Part shown: positions 1-7,524 of the stretch, one piece after another
Layout of the letters: every line of letters begins with the position of its first letter
Numbering within the stretch: position 1 is the stretch's first letter
Assembly (NCBI GenBank): GCA_015055785.1
Contig: SVHQ01000052.1
Span: forward strand, 1 to 9,702
DNA from: Clostridiales bacterium
Lineage (GTDB): Bacteria > Bacillota_A > Clostridia > Christensenellales > Borkfalkiaceae
Direction of reading: 5' to 3'
DNA length: 9,702 nt
The notes under the pieces: model-generated
Seen by the model: only the letters and a program-made list of their open reading frames with translations
Told to the model about the DNA's origin: nothing
Databases searched by the model: none
Program-made: the position numbers and the translations under genes

Positions 1-261
1 GATGCGCCTGCGATGATTTTGGACGAAGCAACTTCCTCTATCGACACGCGTACAGAAGCGCTTGTTAATGACGGTATGGATAAATTAATGCATGGCAGAA
101 CGGTGTTTGTCATCGCGCATAGATTATCCACAGTGCGCAATTCCAACGCAATTATGGTTTTAGATCACGGCCGCATTATCGAACGCGGTACGCATGAACA
201 ACTCATCGAACAGAAAGGGACGTATTATCAGTTATATACTGGCGCCTTTGAGTTGGAGTAA
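1..261 (+). CDS. ABC exporter (fused membrane/ATPase type), C-terminal end only
   Basis: This is the last 86 residues of an ATP-driven exporter; the gene begins before the window, and the reading frame is open from base 1. Visible are the end of Walker B with the catalytic glutamate (MILDEATSSID, window residues 5-15), the D-loop, and the H-loop histidine in IAHRLSTV (residue 40). The tail HGRIIERGTHEQLIEQKGTYYQLY is typical of the MsbA/LmrA/BmrA half-transporter family. Such proteins work as dimers in the cytoplasmic membrane and export lipids, drugs or peptides; the substrate cannot be told from this fragment. It ends with TAA at 259-261, and the TAA forms part of an inverted repeat that begins there. 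An upstream half-transporter partner is possible because these genes often come in pairs, but it lies outside the window. Confidence 0.93.
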   Translation, partial: DAPAMILDEATSSIDTRTEALVNDGMDKLMHGRTVFVIAHRLSTVRNSNAIMVLDHGRIIERGTHEQLIEQKGTYYQLYTGAFELE

Positions 262-383
262 AACAAAGAATATAAGGCGCATTTCAGCGTTGTAACTGCG
301 TGCGCTTTGCTCGTGTACGTCCATGTACACTCCCGTCAGCGTACTCGTTACGCCTTGAACTGCTTGCATCTTGCTTTGTTTTA
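259..383. repeat. Nested inverted-repeat element of about 125 bp
   Basis: The outer arms TAAAACAAAG (259-268) and CTTTGTTTTA (374-383) are perfect 10-bp complements. Inside them lie AAGGCG/CGCCTT (274-279/351-356), GTAAC/GTTAC (292-296/347-351) and a central GTGTAC-GTCCAT-GTACAC hairpin (313-330). The pairs nest, with bulges. This looks like a small palindromic intergenic repeat, possibly MITE-like, placed directly at the exporter stop codon. Whether it is repeated in the genome cannot be seen here. Confidence 0.5.
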
Positions 384-412
384 CGTCGCTTGGAATAAGC
401 ATGGCAAAGGGT

Positions 413-431
413 CAAGGGACATTGTCCCTTG
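413..431. repeat. 19-bp palindrome CAAGGGACA-T-TGTCCCTTG
   Basis: Two perfect 9-base arms flank a single T. There is no T-run on either side, so it is not a standard terminator. GGGACA/TGTCCC palindromes of this kind are seen as dispersed intergenic (REP-like) repeats in various bacteria; calling this one such a repeat is inference from its form. Confidence 0.5.
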
Positions 432-541
432 TGGGAGGTTGAGGACAACGCCCTCGCATAAATAACCCCCAAGAAAAGTAAACGATAGTTTGCGCACTCA
501 CCGCGATAGCGGTCAATGGACGAAACCCAAAAACTGAACAA

Positions 542-590
542 ATAAAAGCGAAGTAGCGGTTGTATAATAATATGCAACCGCTGCTTTTAT
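542..590. terminator. Imperfect long hairpin, possible terminator
   Basis: ATAAAAGC (542-549) pairs with GCTTTTAT (583-590), and AGCGGTTG (555-562) with CAACCGCT (575-582), leaving a 5-base bulge (550-554) and a 12-base AT-rich loop. T-rich flanks are short on both strands. It could help end transcripts of the exporter or be another palindromic repeat. Confidence 0.4.
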
Positions 591-626
591 ATATTGAAAA
601 ACCTAGAACACCTAAAACACCCTACC

Positions 627-652
627 CATGTATGCGTTGAATTAGATTTCAA
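627..652 (+). repeat. 26-nt intergenic dyad, copy 1
   Basis: This segment matches 7403-7428 at 22 of 26 positions, in the same orientation. Both copies carry TTGAA-N6-TTCAA (here 637-641 and 648-652), and three of the four differences fall in the 6-base spacer. That pattern suggests the dyad itself is kept. Its function is unknown. Confidence 0.5.
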
Positions 653-654
653 AC

Positions 655-688
655 AAAAAAACGACTGTTTTTTAACAGTCGTTTTTTT
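655..688. terminator. Bidirectional rho-independent terminator
   Basis: A-run plus ACGACTGTT (655-669) pairs with AACAGTCG plus T-run (674-688) around a TTTT loop, a perfect 15-bp stem. It has a T-run on each strand, so it can stop both the minus-strand operon (hisJ stop at 692) and any rightward transcript from the exporter. It lies 3 bases past the hisJ stop codon. Confidence 0.85.
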
Positions 689-691
689 ATG

Positions 692-1447
692 CTATATTAA
701 CTTTTCAATTAAATGTAAACCAAATTTGTCTACCCATTCTCTTGCCGTTTCTTCCGATTGCGGATCGAACACGTCTTTGGCTTGGTGCGCGTCAGCACCG
801 AAAACAATGTCGTTGCCAACCTCTGCGGCAATTTTAAAGAAAGGTATCGAGGGGTAATGCCGCTGCGTGCGAAGCCCCAAGAAATTTAATTCCAAAGGTA
901 CACCCATACGTTTTGCACCCTCGCACAAACGCCGATATTCCTGCTCTACAACTTGCGGGGAGAAATGCATACCTGCCAAATCAGGGTGCGCAAGATAGAG
1001 AAAATCCCCCGTGGCAAGACCTGCAAGCACCTGCGACACGTACGCTACCAAAGCATAATCGCCTTTCATAGACCCACCGCCGTGCTGTGTGATTTCATTG
1101 CCGATAAAATGTTGACCTAAAATCAAATAATCGGGGTTGACGCGGTTTAAAAAAGCAATTTCTTCCTTATGATAATCGGGATAATATTCCAGCTCGAAGC
1201 CGCAAAGTATGCGGATATCCTTTTCGTATTCCCTTGCAAGCGCGCGTATGCTATCGGCGTATTCTTCCAGCTCTTCCACCCTCATGCGAAAAGTTGAATA
1301 ATAATCTGTTTCGGGAAAAAGATAGGGGGCATGGTCGGAGAAACCCAACGTTTTCATGCCGTTTTGAATAGCACATTCTACGTATTCGCGTTCGGTGTCG
1401 CTTGCATGATTGCAGCGCGCTGTATGTGTATGATAATTATGTTGCAT
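692..1447 (-). CDS. hisJ: Histidinol-phosphatase, PHP family (HisJ/HisK type)
   Basis: The likely reaction is hydrolysis of L-histidinol phosphate to histidinol and phosphate, the penultimate step group of histidine synthesis, in the cytoplasm with bound metals. The 251-residue protein carries the PHP metal-ligand set: HTH at residues 6-8, H14, SDHA with D38/H39, GFELEYY with E85, GQH with H113, AHPDL with H154, and GADAH with D219/H221. Length fits the family, usually 250-280 residues. The ATG start follows a weak AGGT site. It lies 35 bases after the transporter ATPase gene on the same strand, with no terminator between, so it is probably the last gene of that operon. No other histidine genes are in the window, so a related PHP phosphatase with another substrate remains possible. 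Confidence 0.82.
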   Translation of the reverse strand: MQHNYHTHTARCNHASDTEREYVECAIQNGMKTLGFSDHAPYLFPETDYYSTFRMRVEELEEYADSIRALAREYEKDIRILCGFELEYYPDYHKEEIAFLNRVNPDYLILGQHFIGNEITQHGGGSMKGDYALVAYVSQVLAGLATGDFLYLAHPDLAGMHFSPQVVEQEYRRLCEGAKRMGVPLELNFLGLRTQRHYPSIPFFKIAAEVGNDIVFGADAHQAKDVFDPQSEETAREWVDKFGLHLIEKLI

Positions 1448-1482
1448 GAGATACCTGTCGTTTCAATGGATAGATAGAAAAT

Positions 1483-2403
1483 TTACAAGACTTTTGCAAG
1501 GAAATCCTGCAAGCGTTCGTCTTTGGGGTTTTCGAAAAATTCCTCAGGAGCATTCTCTTCGCGGATGACCCCTTCACTGATGAAAATGACGCGGTTTGCC
1601 ACCTCTTTGGCAAAGCCCATTTCGTGCGTCACCACGACCATGGTCATTCCATTTTGCGCAAGTTCCGTCATAACTTTCAATACTTCGCCTACCATTTCAG
1701 GGTCAAGCGCGGAAGTGGGTTCGTCGAAAAGCATGACGTCCGGTTCCATAGCCAAAGCACGCACAATGGCAATACGCTGTTTCTGACCGCCTGAAAGAGT
1801 GGAGGGATAAGCGTTTGCTTTGTCCTCCAAGCCAACTTTTTTAAGCAATTCCATCGCTTTTGCATTGGCTTCTTCCTGCGGAATTTTCTTTAATTTCACC
1901 GGCGCGAGCGTGATATTTTTCAATACGGTGAGGTGGGGGAAAAGGTTGAATTGTTGGAATACCATGCCGATTTTTTGACGAAGAAGATTGACGTTTTTCG
2001 CTGCTATTTTTTCAATTTGCTTTTCAGCCTTTCGCAAATCTTCATACTGTGTTTTTAAATTCTGGTATTTTTCTTCCGCTTCTTCGTTGAATTGATGGGA
2101 CTTTTTAAGCGCCAACAATGCTTTCATTTCGCGTTTGAGATATACGCGTTCGTTTTTAAACAGATATTCGTCGTTCAAAAGTATTTCGCCTGCTGAGGGC
2201 ATTTCCAAGAGGTTTAAACAGCGTAAAAAGGTGGATTTTCCGCAGCCCGAGGGACCGATTACCGCCACAACGTCGCCTTTATGGATATCGATATTAATGC
2301 CGTTTAAAACGTCGAGCTTACCGAACGATTTATGCAGTTTTTTAACGGAAATGATAGGTTTTTTCTTTTCTACGGTTTCGTTAATTGTCATATTATCGTT
2401 CAT
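1483..2403 (-). CDS. Polar amino acid ABC transporter ATPase (GlnQ/HisP family) with an insertion
   Basis: This cytoplasmic ATPase would drive import through the neighbouring permease. Motifs are Walker [10 protein letters not shown] (50-58), Q-loop in MVFQQFNLF (147-155), signature LSGGQ (203-207), Walker B VMLFDE (223-228), D-loop SALD and H-loop histidine 260. [15 protein letters not shown] is typical of the amino-acid importer group. At 306 residues it exceeds the usual 240-250. The excess is a short N-terminal extension (about 16 residues) and an insertion of about 50 residues (about 84-136). The insertion is rich in K, E, Q and L, probably helical or coiled coil, and sits between [11 protein letters not shown] and [11 protein letters not shown]. 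The ATG overlaps the end of the permease gene by 11 bases and follows GAGG at 10-base spacing, suggesting translational coupling; M5 is an alternative start. Confidence 0.93.
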   Translation of the reverse strand: MNDNMTINETVEKKKPIISVKKLHKSFGKLDVLNGINIDIHKGDVVAVIGPSGCGKSTFLRCLNLLEMPSAGEILLNDEYLFKNERVYLKREMKALLALKKSHQFNEEAEEKYQNLKTQYEDLRKAEKQIEKIAAKNVNLLRQKIGMVFQQFNLFPHLTVLKNITLAPVKLKKIPQEEANAKAMELLKKVGLEDKANAYPSTLSGGQKQRIAIVRALAMEPDVMLFDEPTSALDPEMVGEVLKVMTELAQNGMTMVVVTHEMGFAKEVANRVIFISEGVIREENAPEEFFENPKDERLQDFLAKVL

Positions 2404-3085
2404 TTTTATTTAACCTCTTTTCCATAATATTGATTAGCCACGTGATAAAGAGTACCAACACGAGGTAGACAATCGCCAATGCGATGTAAGGCACGAAGTA
2501 TTCGTACGTTGAAGCGGCGATATTTTGGAAAGATTTTGTGATATCAAGAACGGCAATAAAGCTGACAACAGAAGTTTCTTTGATTAAAGCAATAAACTCA
2601 TTGCCGAGGGTAGGTAAAATATTTTTAATTGCTTGCGGTAAAATAATGCGAATCATTGTGCCTGCGAAGCCGAAGCCCAAAGAACGCCCAGCTTCCATTT
2701 GACCAACGTCTACAGCGTTAATACCGCCACGTAAAATTTCAGCCATATATGCGGCACTGTTCATGCCGAAAATGATGACCGCTTCCATCACCGATTCTAT
2801 TTCAATTCCCAACATAGGGAAGAGTGCGAAGTGCATTAAAAGCAACTGCACGACCATCGGAGTGCCGCGGAAAAGGGTTACGTAGATATCACAAATCACC
2901 TGTGCGATTTTCACCAAGGGATTTTTGCTGGGGATAATTTTTACCGTTGCGATGATGCAGCCGAGTAAAAAACCTATCAAAAGACCAAACACCGCAATCA
3001 TTGCGGTGTTGGAAAGTCCTTTGAAAAAGTCGTTATATCCACCGTATTCAAAAAAGTGTTTTATAAATATTTGAATATTTTCCAT
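2393..3085 (-). CDS. Polar amino acid ABC transporter permease (HisM/GlnP family)
   Basis: This is the membrane channel subunit of the amino-acid importer, 230 residues, probably acting as a homodimer because only one permease gene is present. Hydrophobic segments are at about 28-50, 63-92, 100-118, 160-185 and 198-220. FRGTP (72-76) and the coupling-loop motif EAGRSLGFG (131-139) followed by [19 protein letters not shown] are hallmarks of the His/Glu/Gln/Arg-opine permease family. The ATG is preceded by AGGAAA about 10 bases upstream. It lies between the binding-protein gene (gap 37 bases, holding a small hairpin) and the ATPase gene (11-base overlap), as expected for one transport operon. 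Confidence 0.95.
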   Translation of the reverse strand: MENIQIFIKHFFEYGGYNDFFKGLSNTAMIAVFGLLIGFLLGCIIATVKIIPSKNPLVKIAQVICDIYVTLFRGTPMVVQLLLMHFALFPMLGIEIESVMEAVIIFGMNSAAYMAEILRGGINAVDVGQMEAGRSLGFGFAGTMIRIILPQAIKNILPTLGNEFIALIKETSVVSFIAVLDITKSFQNIAASTYEYFVPYIALAIVYLVLVLFITWLINIMEKRLNKNER

Positions 3086-3101
3086 AAGGGGGATATTTCC
3101 T

Positions 3102-3117
3102 AATAACGTTCGTTATT
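3102..3117. other. Small intercistronic hairpin between binding protein and permease genes
   Basis: AATAACG and CGTTATT are perfect 7-base arms around TT; in RNA the innermost pairs would open. There is no T-run after it on the minus strand, so it is not a strong terminator. Similar hairpins after binding-protein genes can protect the upstream mRNA and give more binding protein than permease; that role is inference. Confidence 0.4.
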
Positions 3118-3122
3118 TTTGA

Positions 3123-3980
3123 TTATTTGTTCATGCTGTCTGCAATCATTAAAGAGGGTTGCATATCAAGAATGACTGCATTGATTTTGCCGTTTTGCAA
3201 ATCTTTCATTGCCAATGCACCCGTAGTATAACCTTTCGTCGTGAGGTTGGTGAAGCCGTCGTATTCAAAGTCTGCGTTGCCTGCCGAATACATGAATCCC
3301 GTCGTAGCGTTCTGCGTGCCGATGACGTAGTTTTTATCTTTTGTTGCAAGGATAGCTTCTACGTCAGCTGCCGTTTTACAAGCATCAAAGGTTGTGTCGC
3401 TTGCAAGAACAGAGATAACTTGTGCGGAAGAATAGTACGGAGTTGCGAAATTTACTTGCTGTCTACGCGTTTCGTTTACCGTCATACCTGCCATACCGAT
3501 ATCGCTTTCGCCATTCTTAACGCTAGGGATAATTGAATCGAATTCCATGTCGTATACGAAAAGCGTTTTGTTCATTGCCGTAGCAAGTTTGTATGCGATT
3601 TCTACGTCAACGCCTTTGAATTTAGAACCTTCCTTATATTCAAAGGGAGGGAAGTAAGCGTTGGTTGCCATAACAAAATCATTTTCAGTGGGACTAGCGC
3701 TCTTATTTTCATAAGTGAACGTTGCTGTACCGTCGAAATAGGAATTGATGAGTGTGTCAAGGCTACCATCAGATTCCCATGTTGCGAGGTAATTATTTAC
3801 AGCGCTGAGCAAATCTGCGTTTTCTTTTGCGATAGCGAAAGCGTAATCTTCTTCCGTAAGCATGATTTCTTTCATAACCTTGATGTTTTCAGCTTCGTCT
3901 TTTTTGTCACCGCAAGAAGCGAAACAAAACGTCGTGCATGCAGCTACTGCTGCGAGAACTGTTGCGATAAATTTTTTCAT
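3123..3980 (-). CDS. Amino-acid substrate-binding lipoprotein (SBP_bac_3) with circularly permuted order
   Basis: This extracellular binding lipoprotein would capture a polar amino acid for the adjacent permease. The start at 3980 gives 285 residues and follows AGGAG at 8-base spacing. An in-frame ATG at 4028 overlaps the promoter -10 and is rejected. A signal peptide (1-22) ends in FAS-C23, a lipobox. Canonical core motifs follow, but late: FVMATNAYFPPFEY (102-115), FKGVDVEIA, FDSIIPSVKNGESDIGMAGMTVNETR with the ligand arginine about R172, FATPYY (178-183), and AVILDMQP with D272. The order is unusual. Residues 34-83 (starting KVMKEIMLTEEDYAFAI, with DGSLDTLINSYF at 71-82) match the segment that normally ends this family, and the protein stops just after AVILDMQPSLMIADSMNK, where that segment should begin. 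A linker (about 84-101) joins old C-terminus to old N-terminus. All fold parts seem present, so it is probably functional. Confidence 0.9.
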   Translation of the reverse strand: MKKFIATVLAAVAACTTFCFASCGDKKDEAENIKVMKEIMLTEEDYAFAIAKENADLLSAVNNYLATWESDGSLDTLINSYFDGTATFTYENKSASPTENDFVMATNAYFPPFEYKEGSKFKGVDVEIAYKLATAMNKTLFVYDMEFDSIIPSVKNGESDIGMAGMTVNETRRQQVNFATPYYSSAQVISVLASDTTFDACKTAADVEAILATKDKNYVIGTQNATTGFMYSAGNADFEYDGFTNLTTKGYTTGALAMKDLQNGKINAVILDMQPSLMIADSMNK

Positions 3981-4026
3981 GTTTTTTTCTCCTTTTTTGA
4001 GTTGTTTTTTCACTCTTATGCCGTAC

Positions 4027-4055
4027 ATTTTATACCTTATTTATAATAAAGTCAA
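4027..4055 (-). promoter_or_regulatory. Sigma-A type promoter of the amino-acid transporter operon
   Basis: On the minus strand, -35 TTGACT (4055-4050) and -10 TAAAAT (4032-4027) are 17 bases apart. Transcription would begin near 4020, about 40 bases before the ATG at 3980. The -10 overlaps the upstream in-frame ATG at 4028, which supports the shorter protein. The -10 also lies in one arm of a 13-bp inverted repeat (4028-4040 with 4132-4144). Confidence 0.75.
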
Positions 4056-4144
4056 TCGATTTTGCATAAAATTTGTGATTATTTCCACAATATAATTCAC
4101 ATGAATGCATAAATGTATAAAACCTTTGAATATAAGGTATAAAA
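4028..4144. repeat. Widely spaced 13-bp inverted repeat in the divergent control region
   Basis: TTTTATACCTTAT (4028-4040) and ATAAGGTATAAAA (4132-4144) are exact complements 91 bases apart. The first arm covers the -10 of the transporter promoter. Between them lies a shorter dyad, TTGTG-N8-CACAA (4073-4090), upstream of the -35. These could be operator sites for a regulator of the transporter, but AT-rich DNA yields such repeats by chance more easily. No T-box or riboswitch was recognised. Confidence 0.4.
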
Positions 4145-4212
4145 GCATATTTTTATGCAAAAAAGAATTGTGGGAAAGGGAGAATTTATCGACGGTTTAT
4201 TTTAGAAAAGTC

Positions 4213-4241
4213 TTGCCTTTCTTTTCAATATGTGCTATAAT
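4213..4241 (+). promoter_or_regulatory. Extended -10 promoter of tgt
   Basis: TTGCCT (4213-4218) and TATAAT (4236-4241) are 17 bases apart, and TGC directly before the -10 makes it an extended -10 promoter. Transcription would begin near 4248, giving a leader of about 27 bases before the TTG start at 4275. Confidence 0.8.
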
Positions 4242-4265
4242 AGCAACGAAAAAAATGAAAAGTAG

Positions 4266-5405
<1,140 letters not shown>

Positions 5406-5415
5406 TCGAATAAAT

Positions 5416-5446
5416 AAACGCGTTTTTGTCAAAAGAGCGCGTTTTT
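5416..5446 (+). terminator. Rho-independent terminator after tgt
   Basis: AAACGCG (5416-5422) pairs with CGCGTTT (5438-5444), followed by a T-run to 5446 and further T-rich sequence to about 5455. TTTT/AAAA in the loop can extend the structure. It lies 11 bases after the tgt stop and separates tgt from the exporter promoter. Confidence 0.75.
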
Positions 5447-5476
5447 AACTTTTTTAAAGATTTTTGCTGAAACTAC

Positions 5477-5505
5477 TTGACAAGACATATATCGTACGAT
5501 ATCAT
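5477..5505 (+). promoter_or_regulatory. Promoter of the ABC-2 exporter operon
   Basis: A consensus -35 TTGACA (5477-5482) and -10 TATCAT (5500-5505) are 17 bases apart. Transcription would begin near 5512, with a leader of about 39 bases. A perfect palindrome fills most of the spacer, so the promoter is probably repressible. Confidence 0.82.
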
Positions 5506-5516
5506 TTTGATATCAT
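5489..5516. promoter_or_regulatory. Palindromic operator and GATATCAT direct repeats over the promoter
   Basis: ATATCGTACGATAT (5489-5502) is a perfect 14-bp palindrome lying in the spacer and touching the -10. GATATCAT occurs at 5498-5505 and again at 5509-5516, 11 bases apart, about one helical turn. A dimeric repressor bound here would block RNA polymerase. No regulator gene is present in the window, so the family is unknown. Confidence 0.65.
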
Positions 5517-5550
5517 ATAGTGTTTTCTTACTTTAAAATGGAGTGAAGAG

Positions 5551-6462
5551 ATGAAAAATATCATTGAAATTCATAATTTATACAAAAGTTATGGTGACGT
5601 CAAAGCTGTTCGTGGTTTGTCCTTTTGTGTGAAGAAAGGGGAACTGTTTGCCTTTCTTGGGGTGAACGGTGCAGGGAAGAGCACGAGCATCTCCATTATG
5701 TGCGGTCAATTAGAAAAGGACGGGGGCAGGGTTGAGATTAACGGTAAAAATTTAGACGAGAGCTTAGAGGAAATCAAGCGTGAATTGGGGGTAGTTTTTC
5801 AAAATTCCGTGCTGGACAAACCTTTATCTGTTTACGATAATTTAAAGACGCGTGCGGCGTTATATGGGATAGAGGGTCAGATGTTTGAACAGCGTTTGCA
5901 GGAATTAGACCTTTTATTTGATTTGAAAGAAATTCTGCATAGACCCGTTGGAAAATTGTCGGGAGGGCAAAGACGCCGCGTGGACGTAGCGCGCGCTCTT
6001 TTACACAAACCGAAAATTTTAATTTTAGACGAGCCGACAACGGGTTTAGATCCGCAGACAAGGCAAACGGTGTGGAGAATTATATCCGATTTACAAAAAC
6101 GGGAAAATATGACGGTGTTTTTGACGACGCATTATATGGAAGAGGCGGCGGAAGCCGATTACGTTGTGATATTGGATGGCGGGGAAATTGTGGCGAGAGG
6201 TACGCCGTTAGAGCTAAAAAATGAATATTCCGCCGATTATATAACGATGTACGGGGTAACCAAAGCGCAAGTGCAGTCGCTGAACAAACCTTATGAGGAA
6301 GTGGCGAACGGATATCGAATTGCGGTAAAAAATACAGCGGAAGCGACGGAGATGATTTTGGAAAATCCTGCATTGTTTCAAGATTATGAAATAGTAAAAG
6401 GGAAAATGGATGACGTATTTCTCGCGGCAACGGGGAAGAATTTAGAAGGGGGGAATGTATGA
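5551..6462 (+). CDS. ABC-2 type exporter ATPase (DrrA/CcmA-like)
   Basis: This is the cytoplasmic ATPase of a two-gene exporter. In 303 residues it shows Walker A GVNGAGKST (37-45), Q-loop Q84 in VVFQNSVLD, signature LSGGQ (136-140) followed by RRRVDVARAL, Walker B ILILDE (156-161), D-loop TTGLDP and the H-loop histidine 194. The C-terminal end KGKMDDVFLAATGKN matches the tail motif of the DrrA drug-resistance group. The ATG follows GGAG at 7-base spacing. The stop overlaps the permease start in ATGA, showing tight coupling. Family members export antibiotics, lipids, peptides or sodium; the substrate here cannot be deduced. The operon has its own promoter and palindromic operator and stands between tgt and yajC, genes that are normally near each other. 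Confidence 0.93.
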   Translation: MKNIIEIHNLYKSYGDVKAVRGLSFCVKKGELFAFLGVNGAGKSTSISIMCGQLEKDGGRVEINGKNLDESLEEIKRELGVVFQNSVLDKPLSVYDNLKTRAALYGIEGQMFEQRLQELDLLFDLKEILHRPVGKLSGGQRRRVDVARALLHKPKILILDEPTTGLDPQTRQTVWRIISDLQKRENMTVFLTTHYMEEAAEADYVVILDGGEIVARGTPLELKNEYSADYITMYGVTKAQVQSLNKPYEEVANGYRIAVKNTAEATEMILENPALFQDYEIVKGKMDDVFLAATGKNLEGGNV

Positions 6463-7373
6463 GAACGTTAAAAGCTTTGGTTTTAAGAAACACGAAAATG
6501 TTTTTTAAGGATAAGGGAATGTTTTTCACGGCTTTGATAACGCCTGCCATTTTACTTGTGTTGTACATATCTTTCTTATATAACGTGTATGAGGATAGTT
6601 TTTCTTCCATTTTTCCTGCGGAATTAAACGTGGATGAGAAGTTGGTGAAAGGTTTGGTGGGCGGCTTGCTCTTGTCCTCGCTCTTGGCTGTGAGTTGCGT
6701 GACGGTGTCCTTTTGCGCCAATCTTTTTATGGTACAGGACAAGGTGACGGGGGCACGATATGATTTGACCATCGCGCCCGTGAAGCCACATACGCTGGCA
6801 CTGGGGTATTATCTTTCAACGGCGATTAGCGGACTTGTCATTAGCTGTATTGCAACGCTTTTGGGTATGATATATTTGGCGGTGATAGGCTGGTATATGT
6901 CGTTTACAGACGTGTGTTTGATGTTTTTGGACGTTTTGCTGTTGGTTTTATTTGGAACGGCGTTATCATCGCTTGTGTGTTATCCCTTATCAACGCAGGG
7001 GCAGATTTCGGCTGTGGGCACGATTGTCAGTTCGGGATATGGTTTTATTTGCGGAGCGTATATGCCCATTTCCTCTTTTTCTGCGGGACTTCGCAATACG
7101 CTATCCTTTCTGCCGGGCACGTATGCCACGTCACTGATACGAAATCATGCCTTGGCAGGGGTATTTCGGGAGATGGAAAGCTTGTGTTATCCCGAGGAGA
7201 TTATAAAAACCGTGCGCGACGTAGCCGATTGTAATTTATATTTTTTTAATAGCAGTGTGGCGACTTGGCAAATGTATTTAATTTTAATCGGTTCTATCCT
7301 TTTTCTGGCAGGCATGTACGTGTTGATTCATGTTTTAAGGGTAAAAAAGACTTTAAAAAGCAAAAACAAATAA
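6459..7373 (+). CDS. ABC-2 type exporter permease
   Basis: This 304-residue membrane subunit partners the preceding ATPase. About six hydrophobic segments appear: 22-42, 64-90, 117-143, 155-176, 184-204 and 272-292. A polar extracellular loop lies between segments 1 and 2, and a longer one (about 205-270) precedes the last. The text VQDKVTGARYDLTIAPVKP (92-110) and SSGYGFICGAYMPISSF (191-207) followed by LSFLPGTYA is typical of ABC2_membrane proteins. The ATG overlaps the ATPase stop by 4 bases and is preceded by a G-rich site (AAGGGGGG). No clear terminator follows; an AT-rich gap of 232 bases with a fresh promoter leads to yajC. Confidence 0.9.
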   Translation: MRTLKALVLRNTKMFFKDKGMFFTALITPAILLVLYISFLYNVYEDSFSSIFPAELNVDEKLVKGLVGGLLLSSLLAVSCVTVSFCANLFMVQDKVTGARYDLTIAPVKPHTLALGYYLSTAISGLVISCIATLLGMIYLAVIGWYMSFTDVCLMFLDVLLLVLFGTALSSLVCYPLSTQGQISAVGTIVSSGYGFICGAYMPISSFSAGLRNTLSFLPGTYATSLIRNHALAGVFREMESLCYPEEIIKTVRDVADCNLYFFNSSVATWQMYLILIGSILFLAGMYVLIHVLRVKKTLKSKNK

Positions 7374-7402
7374 AAATTAATTAAATTATAAAATGAAAGG
7401 GG

Positions 7403-7428
7403 CATGTACGCGTTGAATTTATTTTCAA
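7403..7428 (+). repeat. 26-nt intergenic dyad, copy 2
   Basis: It matches 627-652 at 22 of 26 positions, with TTGAA (7413-7417) and TTCAA (7424-7428) around a 6-base spacer that differs between copies. It lies 30 bases after the exporter permease stop; copy 1 also lies in an intergenic region near a gene end. Confidence 0.5.
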
Positions 7429-7524
7429 GAGCGGAAATGTCCTTTTTATTTTTATTGGATTTTTGAAAAAAAGATGAAAAATCAGTTAAAAAAAGAAAAA
7501 AATACCAAATATACGGGAAAACGC

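Larger units (their letters stand above)
262..654. other. Gene-free intergenic stretch with several palindromes
   Basis: About 390 bases between the exporter fragment and the convergent terminator hold no convincing gene. Open frames on both strands lack a Shine-Dalgarno site and have compositions unlike proteins. The stretch instead contains a nested inverted repeat (259-383), a 19-bp near-perfect palindrome (413-431), a small ACCGC-GATA-GCGGT hairpin (500-513), a long imperfect hairpin (542-590) and a dyad that recurs near 7403 (627-652). Confidence 0.7.

Noticed and set aside
500..513. ACCGC-GATA-GCGGT as a CRISPR or attachment-site repeat
   Set aside because: It occurs once only and is a short hairpin; no array, integrase or direct repeats are near.
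284..577. 97-residue open frame on the minus strand in the intergenic stretch
   Set aside because: No ribosome site, composition unlike a protein, and it runs through three palindromes.
594..857. 87-residue open frame on the plus strand
   Set aside because: It crosses the convergent terminator and overlaps hisJ antisense, with no ribosome site.
3981..4028. Upstream ATG extending the binding protein by 16 residues
   Set aside because: That ATG lies in the promoter -10 and would put a charged stretch before the signal peptide; the ATG at 3980 has a good AGGAG site.
6080..6772. 230-residue minus-strand frame
   Set aside because: It is antisense to the exporter ATPase and permease, whose motifs are unambiguous.
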